From assembly GCA_964545855.1 (NCBI GenBank), contig CAZJHD010000009.1:1-64000 (forward strand): a DNA stretch of 64,000 nt, written 5' to 3'. The first letter of the stretch is position 1; every line of letters begins with the position of its first letter. Origin of the DNA: CAZJHD01 sp964545855 (GTDB lineage: Bacteria > Planctomycetota > UBA1135 > JACQFD01). Under the pieces are notes generated by a model. The model was given only the letters and a program-made list of their open reading frames with translations. It was not told where the DNA came from and made no database searches. Of the stretch, positions 44,816 to 54,083 are shown in pieces. The position numbers and the translations under genes were made by a program.

Positions 44816-45319
44816 ATGCGACCGACGATTCTCGCCGCCACGGCGCTCCTGCTGGCCCCTCTCGCCACGTTGGCTCCGAGCGCGCCCGCGCAAGGAACGG
44901 GAACGGTCCCGATCCAGCCGGTGCCGCCCCTCGCCCTCCTCCCGCACACGGTCCTCGCCGAGGGGATCTTCGGCCCGCCGGGAATCGCCGCGAAGGACCT
45001 CGTGATCCGGAACGCCCGACAGTTCGTGCGCGTCTGGAAGTCGACCTTCGGCAACGGGGTCCCCGTCCCGGCCGTCGACTTCCAGCAGGAGGAGGTCTAC
45101 GCGATCTTCCAGGGCTTCCAGTCGACGGGCGGCTACGCCGTCGACGTCCAGATGGTCACCTCCGACTTCTTCACGATCGACGTCGTGGTGACGGACTTCG
45201 TGCCCGGCCCCACCTGCATCGTGCCGCAGGTGTTCACGAGCCCCTTCCAGATCGTGAAGGTGCCCAAGGTCGGCTCGCCCCCCGTCACGTTCCATCACAA
45301 CGTCGTGCTCTGCGAGTGA
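44816..45319 (+). CDS. secreted PrcB-C-like protein 1
   Basis: A 167-residue exported protein; signal peptide RPTILAATALLLAPLATLAPSAPA. The mature region resembles the PrcB C-terminal domain: FVRVWKSTFGNGVPVPAVDFQQEEVYAIFQGFQSTGGYAVDV, then PGPTCIVPQ and PFQIVKVPKV. Two cysteines in the mature part could form a disulfide. PrcB is known from protease complexes of spirochaetes, but stand-alone members are common and of unknown function. It is followed 158 nt later by a paralogue. I infer a structural or inhibitor-type role only weakly. Confidence 0.78.
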   Translation: MRPTILAATALLLAPLATLAPSAPAQGTGTVPIQPVPPLALLPHTVLAEGIFGPPGIAAKDLVIRNARQFVRVWKSTFGNGVPVPAVDFQQEEVYAIFQGFQSTGGYAVDVQMVTSDFFTIDVVVTDFVPGPTCIVPQVFTSPFQIVKVPKVGSPPVTFHHNVVLCE

Positions 45320-45477
45320 AGCGCGCCTCCTCGTGAACGACTCGATCCGCCGCCGGGCGCTCCGCGAGGGGCGCCCGGCGGCGCTTCCGGCGCGGTCCTC
45401 GGGCCCGACGATCGGCGGCCGTCCGAGACGGTAGTCTGGCGGCGTTCGTCCACCCGAGTCCCCAAGGGAGCTTCCCC

Positions 45478-45951
45478 ATGCGCCGCATGGCACTCGCCGT
45501 CCTCGCCGCCGCGATCGCGGCACCCCTCGCCACGCTCTCGCCGGCCCGCGCCGCCGCCGGCGCGTCGGTCCCCTTCGCGACCATCGCGTCCTCCTCCTTC
45601 AGCAACTGGCCCCAGGGAGCCGCGGACGTGTTCATCGGGTCCCAGAAGCAGTGGGAGCGCGTCTGGGGGCTCCACGCGAGCCTCGGAGCGACTCCGCCCA
45701 CGGTGAACTTCGAGCGCTTCGACGTCCTCGCGCTCTTCATGGGCGCGCAGACGACGGGCGGCTTCGCGCAGACCGTCACCTCCGTCACCTCGAACGGGAA
45801 CCAGGTGGATGTCTTCGTGAACGACGTCTCCCCGGGGCCCGGATGCGCGGTGATCGAGGTGCTCACGAACCCGGCCCTCTTCCTGCGGATTCCGAAGCTC
45901 GGCCTCCCCGTGGGCTTCCACCACACGCCGATCGCCCCTCCCTGTCCCTGA
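45478..45951 (+). CDS. secreted PrcB-C-like protein 2
   Basis: A 157-residue exported protein with a signal peptide ending near ARAAAGA. The mature part has the same plan as its upstream neighbour: WERVWGLHASLGATPPTVNFERFDVLALFMGAQTTGGFAQTV, then PGPGCAVIEV, then LRIPKL and FHH near the C-terminus. The two are diverged tandem paralogues. Function unknown. Confidence 0.78.
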   Translation: MRRMALAVLAAAIAAPLATLSPARAAAGASVPFATIASSSFSNWPQGAADVFIGSQKQWERVWGLHASLGATPPTVNFERFDVLALFMGAQTTGGFAQTVTSVTSNGNQVDVFVNDVSPGPGCAVIEVLTNPALFLRIPKLGLPVGFHHTPIAPPCP

Positions 45952-46024
45952 CGGCCCTCGGCACGGGGGCACGATCGGCTACTGTGTTCGGCCCGAATTC
46001 CGGGCTCCCCCACCTCGACCCGAC

Positions 46025-47857
46025 TTGAAGATCTCCGCTCTCCGCAACGTCGCCATCATCGCGCACGTCGACCACGGCAAGACGACGCTGGTGGACGCGA
46101 TGTTCCGCGGCGCGCACACCTTCCGCGACAACCAGCGCATCGCCGACTGCGCGATGGACAGCAACTCCATCGAGCGCGAGCGCGGGATCACGATCCTCGC
46201 CAAGGTGACATCCGTTCGCTGGAACGGCGTGAAGATCAACATCGTCGACACGCCCGGGCACGCCGACTTCGGCGGCCAGGTGGAACGCACGCTGTCCCTC
46301 GCCGACGGCTGCCTGCTCGTGGTCGATTCCTTCGAGGGCCCCATGCCGCAGACGCGCTTCGTCCTGCGCAAGGCCTTCGAGCACCACCTGAAGCCGATCG
46401 TCGTCATCAACAAGATCGACCGGCCCGACGCGCGCCCCGACGCCGTCCTGAACGAGGTCTTCGACCTCTTCGTGTCCCTCGACGCGCCGGAGGCGGCGCT
46501 CGACTTCCCGGTGATCTACGCGTCGGGCCGCAGCGGCATCGCCACGGCCGACCTCGCGGTGCCGGCGAAGGACATCACGCCGCTCTTCGACGCGATCCTC
46601 GAGCACATCCCGGCCCCCGAAGCCGACCCCGAGGGCACGGCGCTCTTCCAGGCGTCCACCCTCGACTACGACGACTACGTCGGGCGCATCGCGATCGGGC
46701 GCGTCTTCCGGGGGAAGTTCCGCCCGAACCAGCGCGTGCGCGTGCTGCACCAGGGCTCGCGCGAGTACGCGGCGGGATCCTTCCACGACGGCACCATCAA
46801 GTCTCTCTCCTGGTTCGAGGGGCTCACCAAGTACTCGACGGAGGAGGTCAACGCCGGAGACATCGGCGCCATCTCGGGCCTCGAGGACGTGGGCATCGGC
46901 GATTCGATCTGCGACCCCGAGCACGCCGAGGCCTGTCCGTCGATCACCGTCGACGAGCCGACGATCTCGATGGTCTTCTCGGTGAACAACGGCCCCTTCG
47001 CCGGACGCTCCGGGAAGTACGTCACGTCCCGCCAGATCCGCGAGCGGCTCACGAAGGCGGCGCTCGCCGACTCGGCGCTCCACGTGAGCGAGACGGACGC
47101 CACCGACGCCTTCCTCGCCGCCGGGCGCGGCGTCATGCACCTCGGGATCCTCATCGAGAACATGCGCCGCGAGGGCTACGAGTTCCTCGTGTCGACCCCC
47201 CACGTGATCTGGAAGGAGGTGGACGGCCGGAGCTGCGAGCCGATCGAGGACGCGGTCGTCGACTGTCCGAGCCCCGCCGTGGGCAAGGTGATCGAGTACC
47301 TCGGGAAGCGCCGCGGCGAGATCCGCGAGATGAGCCAGAAGGGAGACTTCACGCACCTCGAGTTCTCCGTGCCGTCCCGGGGGCTCATCGGCGCGCGCAC
47401 GGCGATCCTGACGCTCACCGGAGGCGAGGGAACGCTGCACCACGTCTTCCACGGCTACGAGCCCGGACGCGGCGACATCGCGGGCCGGCAATTCGGGAGC
47501 CTCATCGCCCACGAGCAGGGACAGGCCTCCGCCTACGCACTCGAGACCCTGACGGACCGAGGCGAGTTCTTCATCGAGCCCCAGGAGGCCGTCTACCCGG
47601 GACAGGTGATCGGCCAGCACTGCCACGAGAGCGATCTCACGGTGAACGTCTGCAAGGGCAAGAAGCTCACGAACATCCGCTCCGCCGGCGCCGAGAAGAA
47701 CGTGCGCCTCGCTCCGGCCCGCAAGATGTCCCTCGAGGAGGCGCTCGAGTACATCGCCGAGGACGAGCTCGTCGAGGTCTCGCCCGCCGCGATCCGTCTG
47801 CGCAAGCGCATCCTCGAGAGCAACGCCCGCAAGCGCGCCGAGCGGGCCGGCGTCTGA
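46025..47857 (+). CDS. typA: GTPase TypA/BipA
   Basis: A 610-residue translational GTPase. G-domain motifs: IIAHVDHGKTT (G1), RGITI (G2), DTPGHADFGGQV (G3), NKIDRPDA (G4), then the YASGRSG (G5) region. EF-G-like domains III and V and the TypA-specific C-terminal domain (GxERTLHHVFHGYEP-type and CKGKKLTNIRSAGAEKN) complete it. TypA binds the ribosome and helps 50S assembly and stress or cold adaptation. The start is a TTG at 46025, placed directly at the conserved MxxLRNVAIIAH. It is followed 41 nt later by a SurA-like gene. Confidence 0.97.
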   Translation: MKISALRNVAIIAHVDHGKTTLVDAMFRGAHTFRDNQRIADCAMDSNSIERERGITILAKVTSVRWNGVKINIVDTPGHADFGGQVERTLSLADGCLLVVDSFEGPMPQTRFVLRKAFEHHLKPIVVINKIDRPDARPDAVLNEVFDLFVSLDAPEAALDFPVIYASGRSGIATADLAVPAKDITPLFDAILEHIPAPEADPEGTALFQASTLDYDDYVGRIAIGRVFRGKFRPNQRVRVLHQGSREYAAGSFHDGTIKSLSWFEGLTKYSTEEVNAGDIGAISGLEDVGIGDSICDPEHAEACPSITVDEPTISMVFSVNNGPFAGRSGKYVTSRQIRERLTKAALADSALHVSETDATDAFLAAGRGVMHLGILIENMRREGYEFLVSTPHVIWKEVDGRSCEPIEDAVVDCPSPAVGKVIEYLGKRRGEIREMSQKGDFTHLEFSVPSRGLIGARTAILTLTGGEGTLHHVFHGYEPGRGDIAGRQFGSLIAHEQGQASAYALETLTDRGEFFIEPQEAVYPGQVIGQHCHESDLTVNVCKGKKLTNIRSAGAEKNVRLAPARKMSLEEALEYIAEDELVEVSPAAIRLRKRILESNARKRAERAGV

Positions 47858-47898
47858 TCCGTCCCGACCGCCGCCAACGACCCACGACCGACTTCGTC

Positions 47899-48900
47899 AT
47901 GCTCCATCGTCCTCTCGCGCTCCTCGCGCCGGTCACGCTCCTCGTCGCTCTCTCCCCCCAGGACGTGCCCAACACGGGGAAGCCCTTCTTCCAGAAGGCC
48001 GACACGCCCCTTCCCGCGAACGTCTACTGCACGATCGACGGCTTCGAGTTGACGCGCGCCGAGTACGGAGACTGGCTGCAGCGCACGCGCGGAGACGAGT
48101 ACATCCAGGTGTTCGTGATGGGCAAGCTCGTGCGCAATGCCGCCGACACGCTCGGGATCCAGGTCGATCCCGTGGAGGTCGAGGCGATGCTCGAGCGCCA
48201 GATCGAGGAGCGGACGATCGCCGCCTACCGCGGCAACCGCGCGATGTTCATCGAGCAGGAGCTCACGAACTTCGGCAAGACCATGGAGCAGTTCAAGCGC
48301 GAGAAGCTCTGGAACGTCGAGACCGACCTGCTCGTGACCAAGGTCCTGACGGCGAAGCGGCTCACGACCGATTCCGACGTGGAGCAGGAGTTCCGCCGCC
48401 TCTACGGCGCCTCGGGCCGCGAGTTCTGGCTCCGCGCGATCCTCCTCGAGCTCCAGATGCCGACGATCACCACGCGCAAGTCGCCCGAGGAGCTCCAGCA
48501 GATCACGTCGCGCGCCGTCGAGACGACGCGCGCCGCCGGCGTCGAGATCGTGAAGCGCATCCAGACGGGGTCCCTCGACTTCGCGAGCGCGGCGCTCGCC
48601 TACTCGAACGACTCGCTCTCCAAGCGCAAGGGCGGCGACATCGGGCAGTACATCCCGACGCCCCCGATGTTCGGCGAGGAGTTCGACGCGCTGCTCCACA
48701 AGGCAGCTCCCGGTCAGCTCATCGGCCCCGTCCGCATCCAGGCGGGCTACGTCGTCGCCGAGATCACCCGCGAGGTGAAGCACGACCTCCGCGCCGAGCG
48801 CGATGCGCTCCGCGAGCGGCTGAAGCAGCGCGAGCCCACGCCGATCGAGCGCCAGCAGTTCCTGGCGGAGATCTTCCGCGAGGCGAAGCTCGTCCGCTGA
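47899..48900 (+). CDS. exported SurA/PrsA-like peptidylprolyl isomerase
   Basis: A 333-residue protein with an N-terminal signal (LHRPLALLAPVTLLVALS). Residues about 45-165 are the helical chaperone part typical of SurA-like proteins. Residues about 175-290 form a parvulin PPIase domain: FWLRAILLELQMP, DFASAALAYSNDSLSKRKGGDIGQYIP, FDALLHKAAPGQLIGPVRIQAGYVVAEI. It should catalyse proline isomerisation in extracytoplasmic protein folding. Close spacing (41 nt) to typA suggests co-transcription, though the functions are not directly linked. Confidence 0.92.
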   Translation: MLHRPLALLAPVTLLVALSPQDVPNTGKPFFQKADTPLPANVYCTIDGFELTRAEYGDWLQRTRGDEYIQVFVMGKLVRNAADTLGIQVDPVEVEAMLERQIEERTIAAYRGNRAMFIEQELTNFGKTMEQFKREKLWNVETDLLVTKVLTAKRLTTDSDVEQEFRRLYGASGREFWLRAILLELQMPTITTRKSPEELQQITSRAVETTRAAGVEIVKRIQTGSLDFASAALAYSNDSLSKRKGGDIGQYIPTPPMFGEEFDALLHKAAPGQLIGPVRIQAGYVVAEITREVKHDLRAERDALRERLKQREPTPIERQQFLAEIFREAKLVR

Positions 48901-48927
48901 ACGCGGAGGCCGGGCGCTCGCGCGCCC

Positions 48928-49959
48928 TCAGCGCGCGACGGGCCGCCAGCGATCGGCGTCGCGGCGGCGCGGCGCGAGGCGCGCGCGCAGGATGACGAGC
49001 GCGTAGGAGACGCCGTTCGCGAAGACCGGCAGCACGAGAACGGCCCCGACGGCCAGCAGGACGGCGAGCACGAGCGCGGGTCCGCCGCCCGATCGGGCCG
49101 TGAGCACGACGGGCGCCGCCGCCGCCGCCAGGAACGCGAGCGCGAGGAGCGGCGGCGCGACCGCGTAGAGCGCGAGCTGCAGGGCGCCGATGGGAACGGG
49201 CGCGATCCGGAGCGCCCGCGGCAGATGCCGGTCCACGGCCTCGAAGTAGGCGCGCGCGCGACGGATCCGCTGCGCGGCGAGCCGCTCCCCGGCGGGCTTC
49301 GGCTCCGTGAAGGAGGCCTCCTCGACGAGGACGACGCGCCACCCGGCGGCGCGCACCTGCAGGGCGAGGTCGAGGTCGTCGGCGCCGACCCCCGCCGCCG
49401 GAAGGACTCCCGTCGCGGCGCGCAGCACGAGCCACGGGCCATGCACGCTGAAGAGCATCCCGTAGCTCGACTCCAGGCGGCGGACGGCCTCCGACGCCCG
49501 GTCGTAGAGGTCGCTCCCGTCGGCCGTGGCGCCGCCCGCGCCGTCGCGCAGGACGTAGCGCTGCGTGCCCGTCGCCGCGCCGACGCGCGGGTCGGAGAAG
49601 GCGGCCGCCGTCGCGATCGGCGCCCCGGGCGCCACCTCCGCGTCGACGTCCGTCGTCGCCAGCAGGTCGTAGCCGCTCGCCTCCTCGAATCCGGTCCGCA
49701 GCGCGCCGCCCTTCCCGGGCGGATGCCCGCTCTCGACGACGCGCCACTCGAGATCGGTCCGCTCCTCGAGCGCGGCGACGGCCGCGCGCGCCTGGGCGAG
49801 CGTTCCGTCCTCCGAGTGGTCGTCGACCACGACGGCCAGGTGCCGCAGCCCCGCCGGCAGCGGCGGGAACCGCAGGCAGTGCGTCGACGCGATCTTCCGC
49901 ACGATACCGGCCTCCTCGTCGCGGCACGGGATCACGACGGCATAGCGGAGCTCGAGCAC
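48928..49959 (-). CDS. membrane GT2-family glycosyltransferase
   Basis: A 343-residue inverting glycosyltransferase. The GT-A motifs are VIPCRDEEAGI at the N-terminus, VVDDHSEDGT, TTDVDAEVAPGA (DxD) and ADDLDLALQVRAAGWRV before an RRARA basic helix. Two to three C-terminal hydrophobic segments (about residues 250-330) anchor it in the membrane. Donor and acceptor unknown. It is the last gene of the minus-strand glycan cluster, 30 nt downstream of the radical SAM/SPASM gene. Confidence 0.88.
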   Translation of the reverse strand: MLELRYAVVIPCRDEEAGIVRKIASTHCLRFPPLPAGLRHLAVVVDDHSEDGTLAQARAAVAALEERTDLEWRVVESGHPPGKGGALRTGFEEASGYDLLATTDVDAEVAPGAPIATAAAFSDPRVGAATGTQRYVLRDGAGGATADGSDLYDRASEAVRRLESSYGMLFSVHGPWLVLRAATGVLPAAGVGADDLDLALQVRAAGWRVVLVEEASFTEPKPAGERLAAQRIRRARAYFEAVDRHLPRALRIAPVPIGALQLALYAVAPPLLALAFLAAAAAPVVLTARSGGGPALVLAVLLAVGAVLVLPVFANGVSYALVILRARLAPRRRDADRWRPVAR

Positions 49960-49989
49960 GGAACGGGGGCGATCGCGCGCGTCCGCGCG

Positions 49990-51069
49990 TCAGCGCAGGA
50001 CCGTCTTCAGCGCGAGCTTCGGATAGAGGGACGGCGTGAAGAGCACGTTCGTCCCCACCTGGCACTCCCAGGTGCAGGCGCAACGCTCGGCCCAGATGCG
50101 GTCGCGCACGGCTTGCGCCTGCGGCGAGCGCCAGAGCGCTCCGAAGTCGTGGCCGACGTCGCGCAGGTTGCCGAGGCGGTCCGGCAGGATCTCGCAGGGA
50201 GCGACGGAGCCGTCCTCGAAGATCACCGCCGAGAGACGCCCGGCGAGGCAGGGCCGGTAGTCGGCCGTGCCCGAGGCCTGCCGCTCGATCCGCTCGTACA
50301 TCACGAGGTCGCGCGCGGCGGCGACGCGGGCGCCGGGGAACTTGAAGTAGGAGAGCGACCCGTCGCGAAGCGCCCGCGTCTTCGCCTCCACGGCGGCGCG
50401 GTAGTTCGCGGGATCCACCCGCAGCAGCGCGTCGTCCCGCGGCGCGCCGCGCGCGAGGTTGATCGTCACGTTGTCGGGCTCGAGCGCTCCGCGGATCCAC
50501 GTCACGAAGTCCGCCGCCTCCGTCTGGTTCTCCGCCGTCACCGTGAGGATCACGCCGACGCCGAGATTCGCGTGGCGCCCCTGCAGCGTCTTCAGCGCGC
50601 GGAACGTCTCGATGGACTTCCGGAAGCCGCCCGGTGTGTCGCGGATGCGGTCGTGGATCTCCTCGGGCCCGTCGAAGGAGACCGACACGTTCACGAAGGC
50701 ATCGGGGACCGCCGCCGCGAGCCGGTCGGCGCCGCCGACGGTGCGGTCGAGGGCGAGCGCGTTCGTCGGCACCGACACGTGGCGCGGCCGGCAGCGGGCG
50801 AAGGCGCGCGCGATCTCGGCGAGGTCGTCGCGCAGGAAGGGCTCGCCGCCCGCGAAGGCGAGCCAGAGGAGCTCGCCGCCGAGCGTCGCCGCGACGCGCT
50901 CCATCGCCGGGAGCGGCAGCCCCTCGACGCCCGCATCCACCTCCTTCCAGTGGAAGCAGTGGCGACACCGCGCGTTGCACCGGCCCGTCACGTAGAGCGT
51001 CAGGTGCACCGGCGGCCCGTCGGACACGAAGGCCCGCTTCAGGAACGGCAGGTAGGAGGGGCGCGCCAC
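49990..51069 (-). CDS. radical SAM/SPASM-domain protein in glycan cluster
   Basis: A 359-residue radical SAM enzyme. The cluster motif is CNARCRHC (Cys31, Cys35, Cys38), with GGEPFLRDDL following it and SVSFDGPEEIHD further on. The C-terminal part has the SPASM cysteine pattern: CLAGRL, then CEILP, then CACTWEC, which would bind one or two extra Fe-S clusters. SPASM enzymes modify peptides, sugars or lipids. Here its neighbours are glycosyltransferases, so a sugar or lipid substrate is a fair inference. It resembles the group found in glycan gene clusters rather than RiPP clusters, since no precursor gene is visible. It is 65 nt after the small membrane protein. Confidence 0.9.
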   Translation of the reverse strand: MARPSYLPFLKRAFVSDGPPVHLTLYVTGRCNARCRHCFHWKEVDAGVEGLPLPAMERVAATLGGELLWLAFAGGEPFLRDDLAEIARAFARCRPRHVSVPTNALALDRTVGGADRLAAAVPDAFVNVSVSFDGPEEIHDRIRDTPGGFRKSIETFRALKTLQGRHANLGVGVILTVTAENQTEAADFVTWIRGALEPDNVTINLARGAPRDDALLRVDPANYRAAVEAKTRALRDGSLSYFKFPGARVAAARDLVMYERIERQASGTADYRPCLAGRLSAVIFEDGSVAPCEILPDRLGNLRDVGHDFGALWRSPQAQAVRDRIWAERCACTWECQVGTNVLFTPSLYPKLALKTVLR

Positions 51070-51134
51070 GAGAGCAACCCAAGAGTAGCAGGCCGCCGCG
51101 CGCGTGGCCGGTTCGCTCGGACGCGCACCGCGGC

Positions 51135-51347
51135 TCAGCGCGTCGCGATCCGCTGCAGCAGCATCCCCACGAGGAAGAGCGCGCCGCCGACGCCGAGGTA
51201 GCGGAACTCGACGGCCATGGAATGGAGCGACTCCCCCTCGCGGAAGCCCACGTCGATGCTGAGGAAGAGGCCGACGAGGGTGACGCCCATGCCGACCACC
51301 TGCAGCACGCGCGCCAGGATCCAGAGGGGGCTGCCCTTCGCGCCCAC
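51135..51347 (-). CDS. small two-helix membrane protein
   Basis: A 70-residue protein with two transmembrane segments (about 8-29 and 48-66). It starts with GTG 1 nt after the stop of the degenerate sulfatase-like gene. The sequence has no further motif. Its role is unknown; small membrane subunits of this size sometimes assist the transferases around them. Confidence 0.7.
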   Translation of the reverse strand: MGAKGSPLWILARVLQVVGMGVTLVGLFLSIDVGFREGESLHSMAVEFRYLGVGGALFLVGMLLQRIATR

Positions 51348-51348
51348 G

Positions 51349-52458
51349 TCAGCGTCCTCCGGTCGTCGCGAGGGCGGCGGCGCGGGCGGCTTCGACGAGC
51401 GCCGGCGGCGCCACGGCGGCGCCGGGACGCGCGCGGTCGACGGGCGGCCGCGCGAGGCTGCCGTCGGCGTGCACGAAGACGGTGACGGGCCACTCCTCGG
51501 CGACCCACTCCGCGCTCGCTCCCGCGCCGAAGGGCCCGGCGACGGCGGGCGCGCCGGGGAGCGCCGCGAGAGCGACGATCTCGCGCGTGCGGCTCCGGCC
51601 GGTCCACCGCGGCGGCACCGGCGCCTGCACCACTTCCACGGCGAGCGGCGCCAGGTCGATGGCGGAGACCGACGCCGGCACCTGGGTCGTCGCGCGGTAT
51701 TCGTAGGGGAGCCGCACGGAGAGCACGGGGCGTGCGAGACCGTCGGGTCCCGTCCGCTGGGGCACGCCCTCGGCCGGGACCGACGCCGTGAGCACGACGC
51801 AGTCGCCCTGGATGCGCCGGCGCGCGAGCAGCCCGTGCAGCGCGCGCACGCCGTCGTCGAGGGCCACGCGCGCGCCGTCGCCCGGCGGGACGCGCAGGTC
51901 GAGCCAGGCGAGGAAGCGCGCCGGCGTCTCCTCGCCGAGCAACGCGTCGAGCTCCGCCACGGCGCCGGACGGCGTGCTCCCCGGGAGCTCGCGGAACGTC
52001 TCGAAGCCCAGCGAGAGGCCAGTCTCCGTGAACGCGCTCGACATGCGCACGGCGAGCGTGCGGAAGCCGGCGCGACGCAGCGCGACGGCGAGGGTCGGGA
52101 AGTCGCCGGCGATCCGATCGGACGCGCTGGAGACGCCGTGGCTCGACGCGAGGGAGCCCGTCAGCACGGAGACGAGCGCCGCCGCGGGGTCGTCGCTCGC
52201 GGCGAGCGCCGCCGGGAAGAGGATCCCGTCGCGCAGGAGCTCCGAGAGAGCCGGCATCGGCTGCGCCGCGCGCGGGCCGGCGAGGTCGGCCGGAACGAGG
52301 GGCGAGAGCGTGAGCAGGATCACGGGGACCGCCTTCACGGCCGCGGGCTTCGGGTGCACGTCGCCGCCGGGGCGCACCACCGCCTTCACGGCGAAGACCG
52401 CCGGGCCGAGCGCGCAGAGGGCGACGAGCGCGAGGCGGGCGGCGCGGGATCCGGTCAT
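51349..52458 (-). CDS. degenerate sulfatase-like protein (probable pseudoenzyme)
   Basis: A 369-residue protein related in layout to the neighbouring sulfatase. The opening VILLTLSPLVPADLAGP stands where sulfatases have VLVVTCDTLRLDR, so the first metal-binding Asp is lost. The nucleophile region reads SDDPAAALVSVLTGSLASSHGV in place of TPPSHASLLTG, and the late metal-binding SDHGE block reads LTASVPAEGV. The rest of the fold pattern (LAVALRRAGFRT, GLSLGFETFRELPG) is kept. An N-terminal helix anchors it in the membrane. It therefore looks like a catalytically dead relative, possibly a regulatory or structural partner. It overlaps the sulfatase stop by 4 nt. Confidence 0.75.
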   Translation of the reverse strand: MTGSRAARLALVALCALGPAVFAVKAVVRPGGDVHPKPAAVKAVPVILLTLSPLVPADLAGPRAAQPMPALSELLRDGILFPAALAASDDPAAALVSVLTGSLASSHGVSSASDRIAGDFPTLAVALRRAGFRTLAVRMSSAFTETGLSLGFETFRELPGSTPSGAVAELDALLGEETPARFLAWLDLRVPPGDGARVALDDGVRALHGLLARRRIQGDCVVLTASVPAEGVPQRTGPDGLARPVLSVRLPYEYRATTQVPASVSAIDLAPLAVEVVQAPVPPRWTGRSRTREIVALAALPGAPAVAGPFGAGASAEWVAEEWPVTVFVHADGSLARPPVDRARPGAAVAPPALVEAARAAALATTGGR

Positions 52459-54083
52459 CGATCGTCGACGTAACCGTTGCGCCGGAGGATCTCGAGCTCC
52501 GCATCCGAGAGCGGATCGTCGCCCTCCTTCGCGACGGGCGTCGTCCGGATCCAATCGAGGAGCGCCGCGAAGAGCTTCCGCTCGACTTCGCTCGGATCTT
52601 TCGCGTGCAGGTTCCGCGTCTCGCCGGGATCGGCGGCGAGGTCGTAGAGCTCCACGGAGAACGGCTCGGGCGCGTAGATCAGCCGATGCGTCGCGCTCCG
52701 GATCGAGAACTTCCGGTCGAGGGTCTTCCACGTCTCGGGGTTCTCTTCCGACTTCGGCTTCGTCGGATCGAGGAGGAATCCCTTCCGGACCTGGGTCTGC
52801 GAGAACGCGTACGGCGGCCAGCTCTCGCGCCCGCGTCCCTCGATGCGCGGCAGGAGGCTCGCGCCCTGCACGCCCGTCTCGCGGCGCCCGAGCCAGTCGA
52901 GGATCGTCGGCAGCACGTCGACGTGGCTCGCGAGCGCCTCCACGCGCACGCCGCCCCAGCGCCCGCCGGGGAAGCGGACGAGGCAGGGAACGTGGGTCAC
53001 CTCCTCGTACAGGTGCGGGTCGTGGGTGAACCACCGGTCGGCGCGCTCCGTGAAAGTCTCTCCGTGGTCCGAGGTGATCACGAGGATCGTCCGGTCCAGG
53101 TGACCGCGCGACCGCAGCCCCTCCACGAGCTCGCCGATCCAGCGGTCGAGGTAGAGCACGCCGCCGTCGTAGCGGTCGACGAGATACCGGTCGTCCTCCT
53201 CGGTGAAGGGGCGGTGCTCGTCCGCCGGCGGGATCCAGAGGGGCGTCGTGCGCTGCAGCTCTCCCGCGCGGTTGTAGTGCTCCTCGGCGCGGCCGATGCG
53301 CGGGTCGTGCTTCCCGAAGCGCTCCTCCTCGAAGGAGAGCGGCGGCCGCTGGCTCGCTTCGAGCGTGAGATCGTAGTGCGCGCGCTCCGCCGGCGAGAGG
53401 GCGTTCCGCTGCACCGGCCGCAGGAGCTCCTTCGGCGCGAGCCACTTCCACTCCCGGTAGCCGAAGGGACGGTGGGGATCCCAGTAGTGGAGCCACGCGC
53501 AGAAGCGCCGCTCGTCGGGCTCGTCGAGCCAGGCGAAGAAGTCGCGGTTCAGCTCGCCGCCGGGGAACCAGGCGCCCGTCCTCACCTTCTCGAAGCCGCG
53601 CGTCACCCCCATCGGCTCGAAGTTCGGGAGGTTCACGAAGGCGCCCGTGCGGTAGCCGAGGCCCCGGGGCGCATCGCCGCCCCCCGCGCCCGGATCCCCG
53701 TTCGTGGCCCGCGGCGTCCCGAGGATCTGCGCGAGGTTGCGGACCGAGGGCGAGACCTTCTGGTCCCACCAGAGGAGGCCGTGGGTCGCCACGTGCCTCC
53801 CCGTCAGGAGCGACGCGTGGGAGGGCGGCGTGAAGCTCGAGCTCGCGAAGAAGCTCTCGAAGACGACCGACTCGGCGGCGAGCGATTCCAGGTTCGGCGT
53901 GGTCGGTCGCGTGTGCCCGTAGAGGCTCGTGCGGTCGAGGCGCAGCGTGTCGCAGGTGACGACGAGCACGTTCGGCAGGTCCTCGCGCCCGCGGCTCCGC
54001 CACCAGAGCCCGAGGAGCGACGCCAGCACGACGATGCCGAGCCCGAGGCCGAGCCGGTGCTTCCCGCGGCGGAGCGCCCTCAT
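52455..54083 (-). CDS. membrane-anchored sulfatase-family hydrolase with Thr nucleophile
   Basis: A 542-residue alkaline-phosphatase-superfamily enzyme. An N-terminal transmembrane helix (about residues 10-28) is followed by PNVLVVTCDTLR with metal-binding Asp45. The nucleophile motif is FTPPSHASLLTG with Thr85, so the CxPxR formylglycine motif of true sulfatases is absent. The late metal site is ITSDHGETF. Such Thr enzymes act as phosphatases, phosphoglycerol or phosphoethanolamine transferases rather than classic sulfatases. The C-terminus SVELYDLAADPGETRNL is typical of the family. It sits between a GT2 gene and the pseudo-sulfatase, with 4-nt overlaps on both sides. Confidence 0.92.
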   Translation of the reverse strand: MRALRRGKHRLGLGLGIVVLASLLGLWWRSRGREDLPNVLVVTCDTLRLDRTSLYGHTRPTTPNLESLAAESVVFESFFASSSFTPPSHASLLTGRHVATHGLLWWDQKVSPSVRNLAQILGTPRATNGDPGAGGGDAPRGLGYRTGAFVNLPNFEPMGVTRGFEKVRTGAWFPGGELNRDFFAWLDEPDERRFCAWLHYWDPHRPFGYREWKWLAPKELLRPVQRNALSPAERAHYDLTLEASQRPPLSFEEERFGKHDPRIGRAEEHYNRAGELQRTTPLWIPPADEHRPFTEEDDRYLVDRYDGGVLYLDRWIGELVEGLRSRGHLDRTILVITSDHGETFTERADRWFTHDPHLYEEVTHVPCLVRFPGGRWGGVRVEALASHVDVLPTILDWLGRRETGVQGASLLPRIEGRGRESWPPYAFSQTQVRKGFLLDPTKPKSEENPETWKTLDRKFSIRSATHRLIYAPEPFSVELYDLAADPGETRNLHAKDPSEVERKLFAALLDWIRTTPVAKEGDDPLSDAELEILRRNGYVDDR

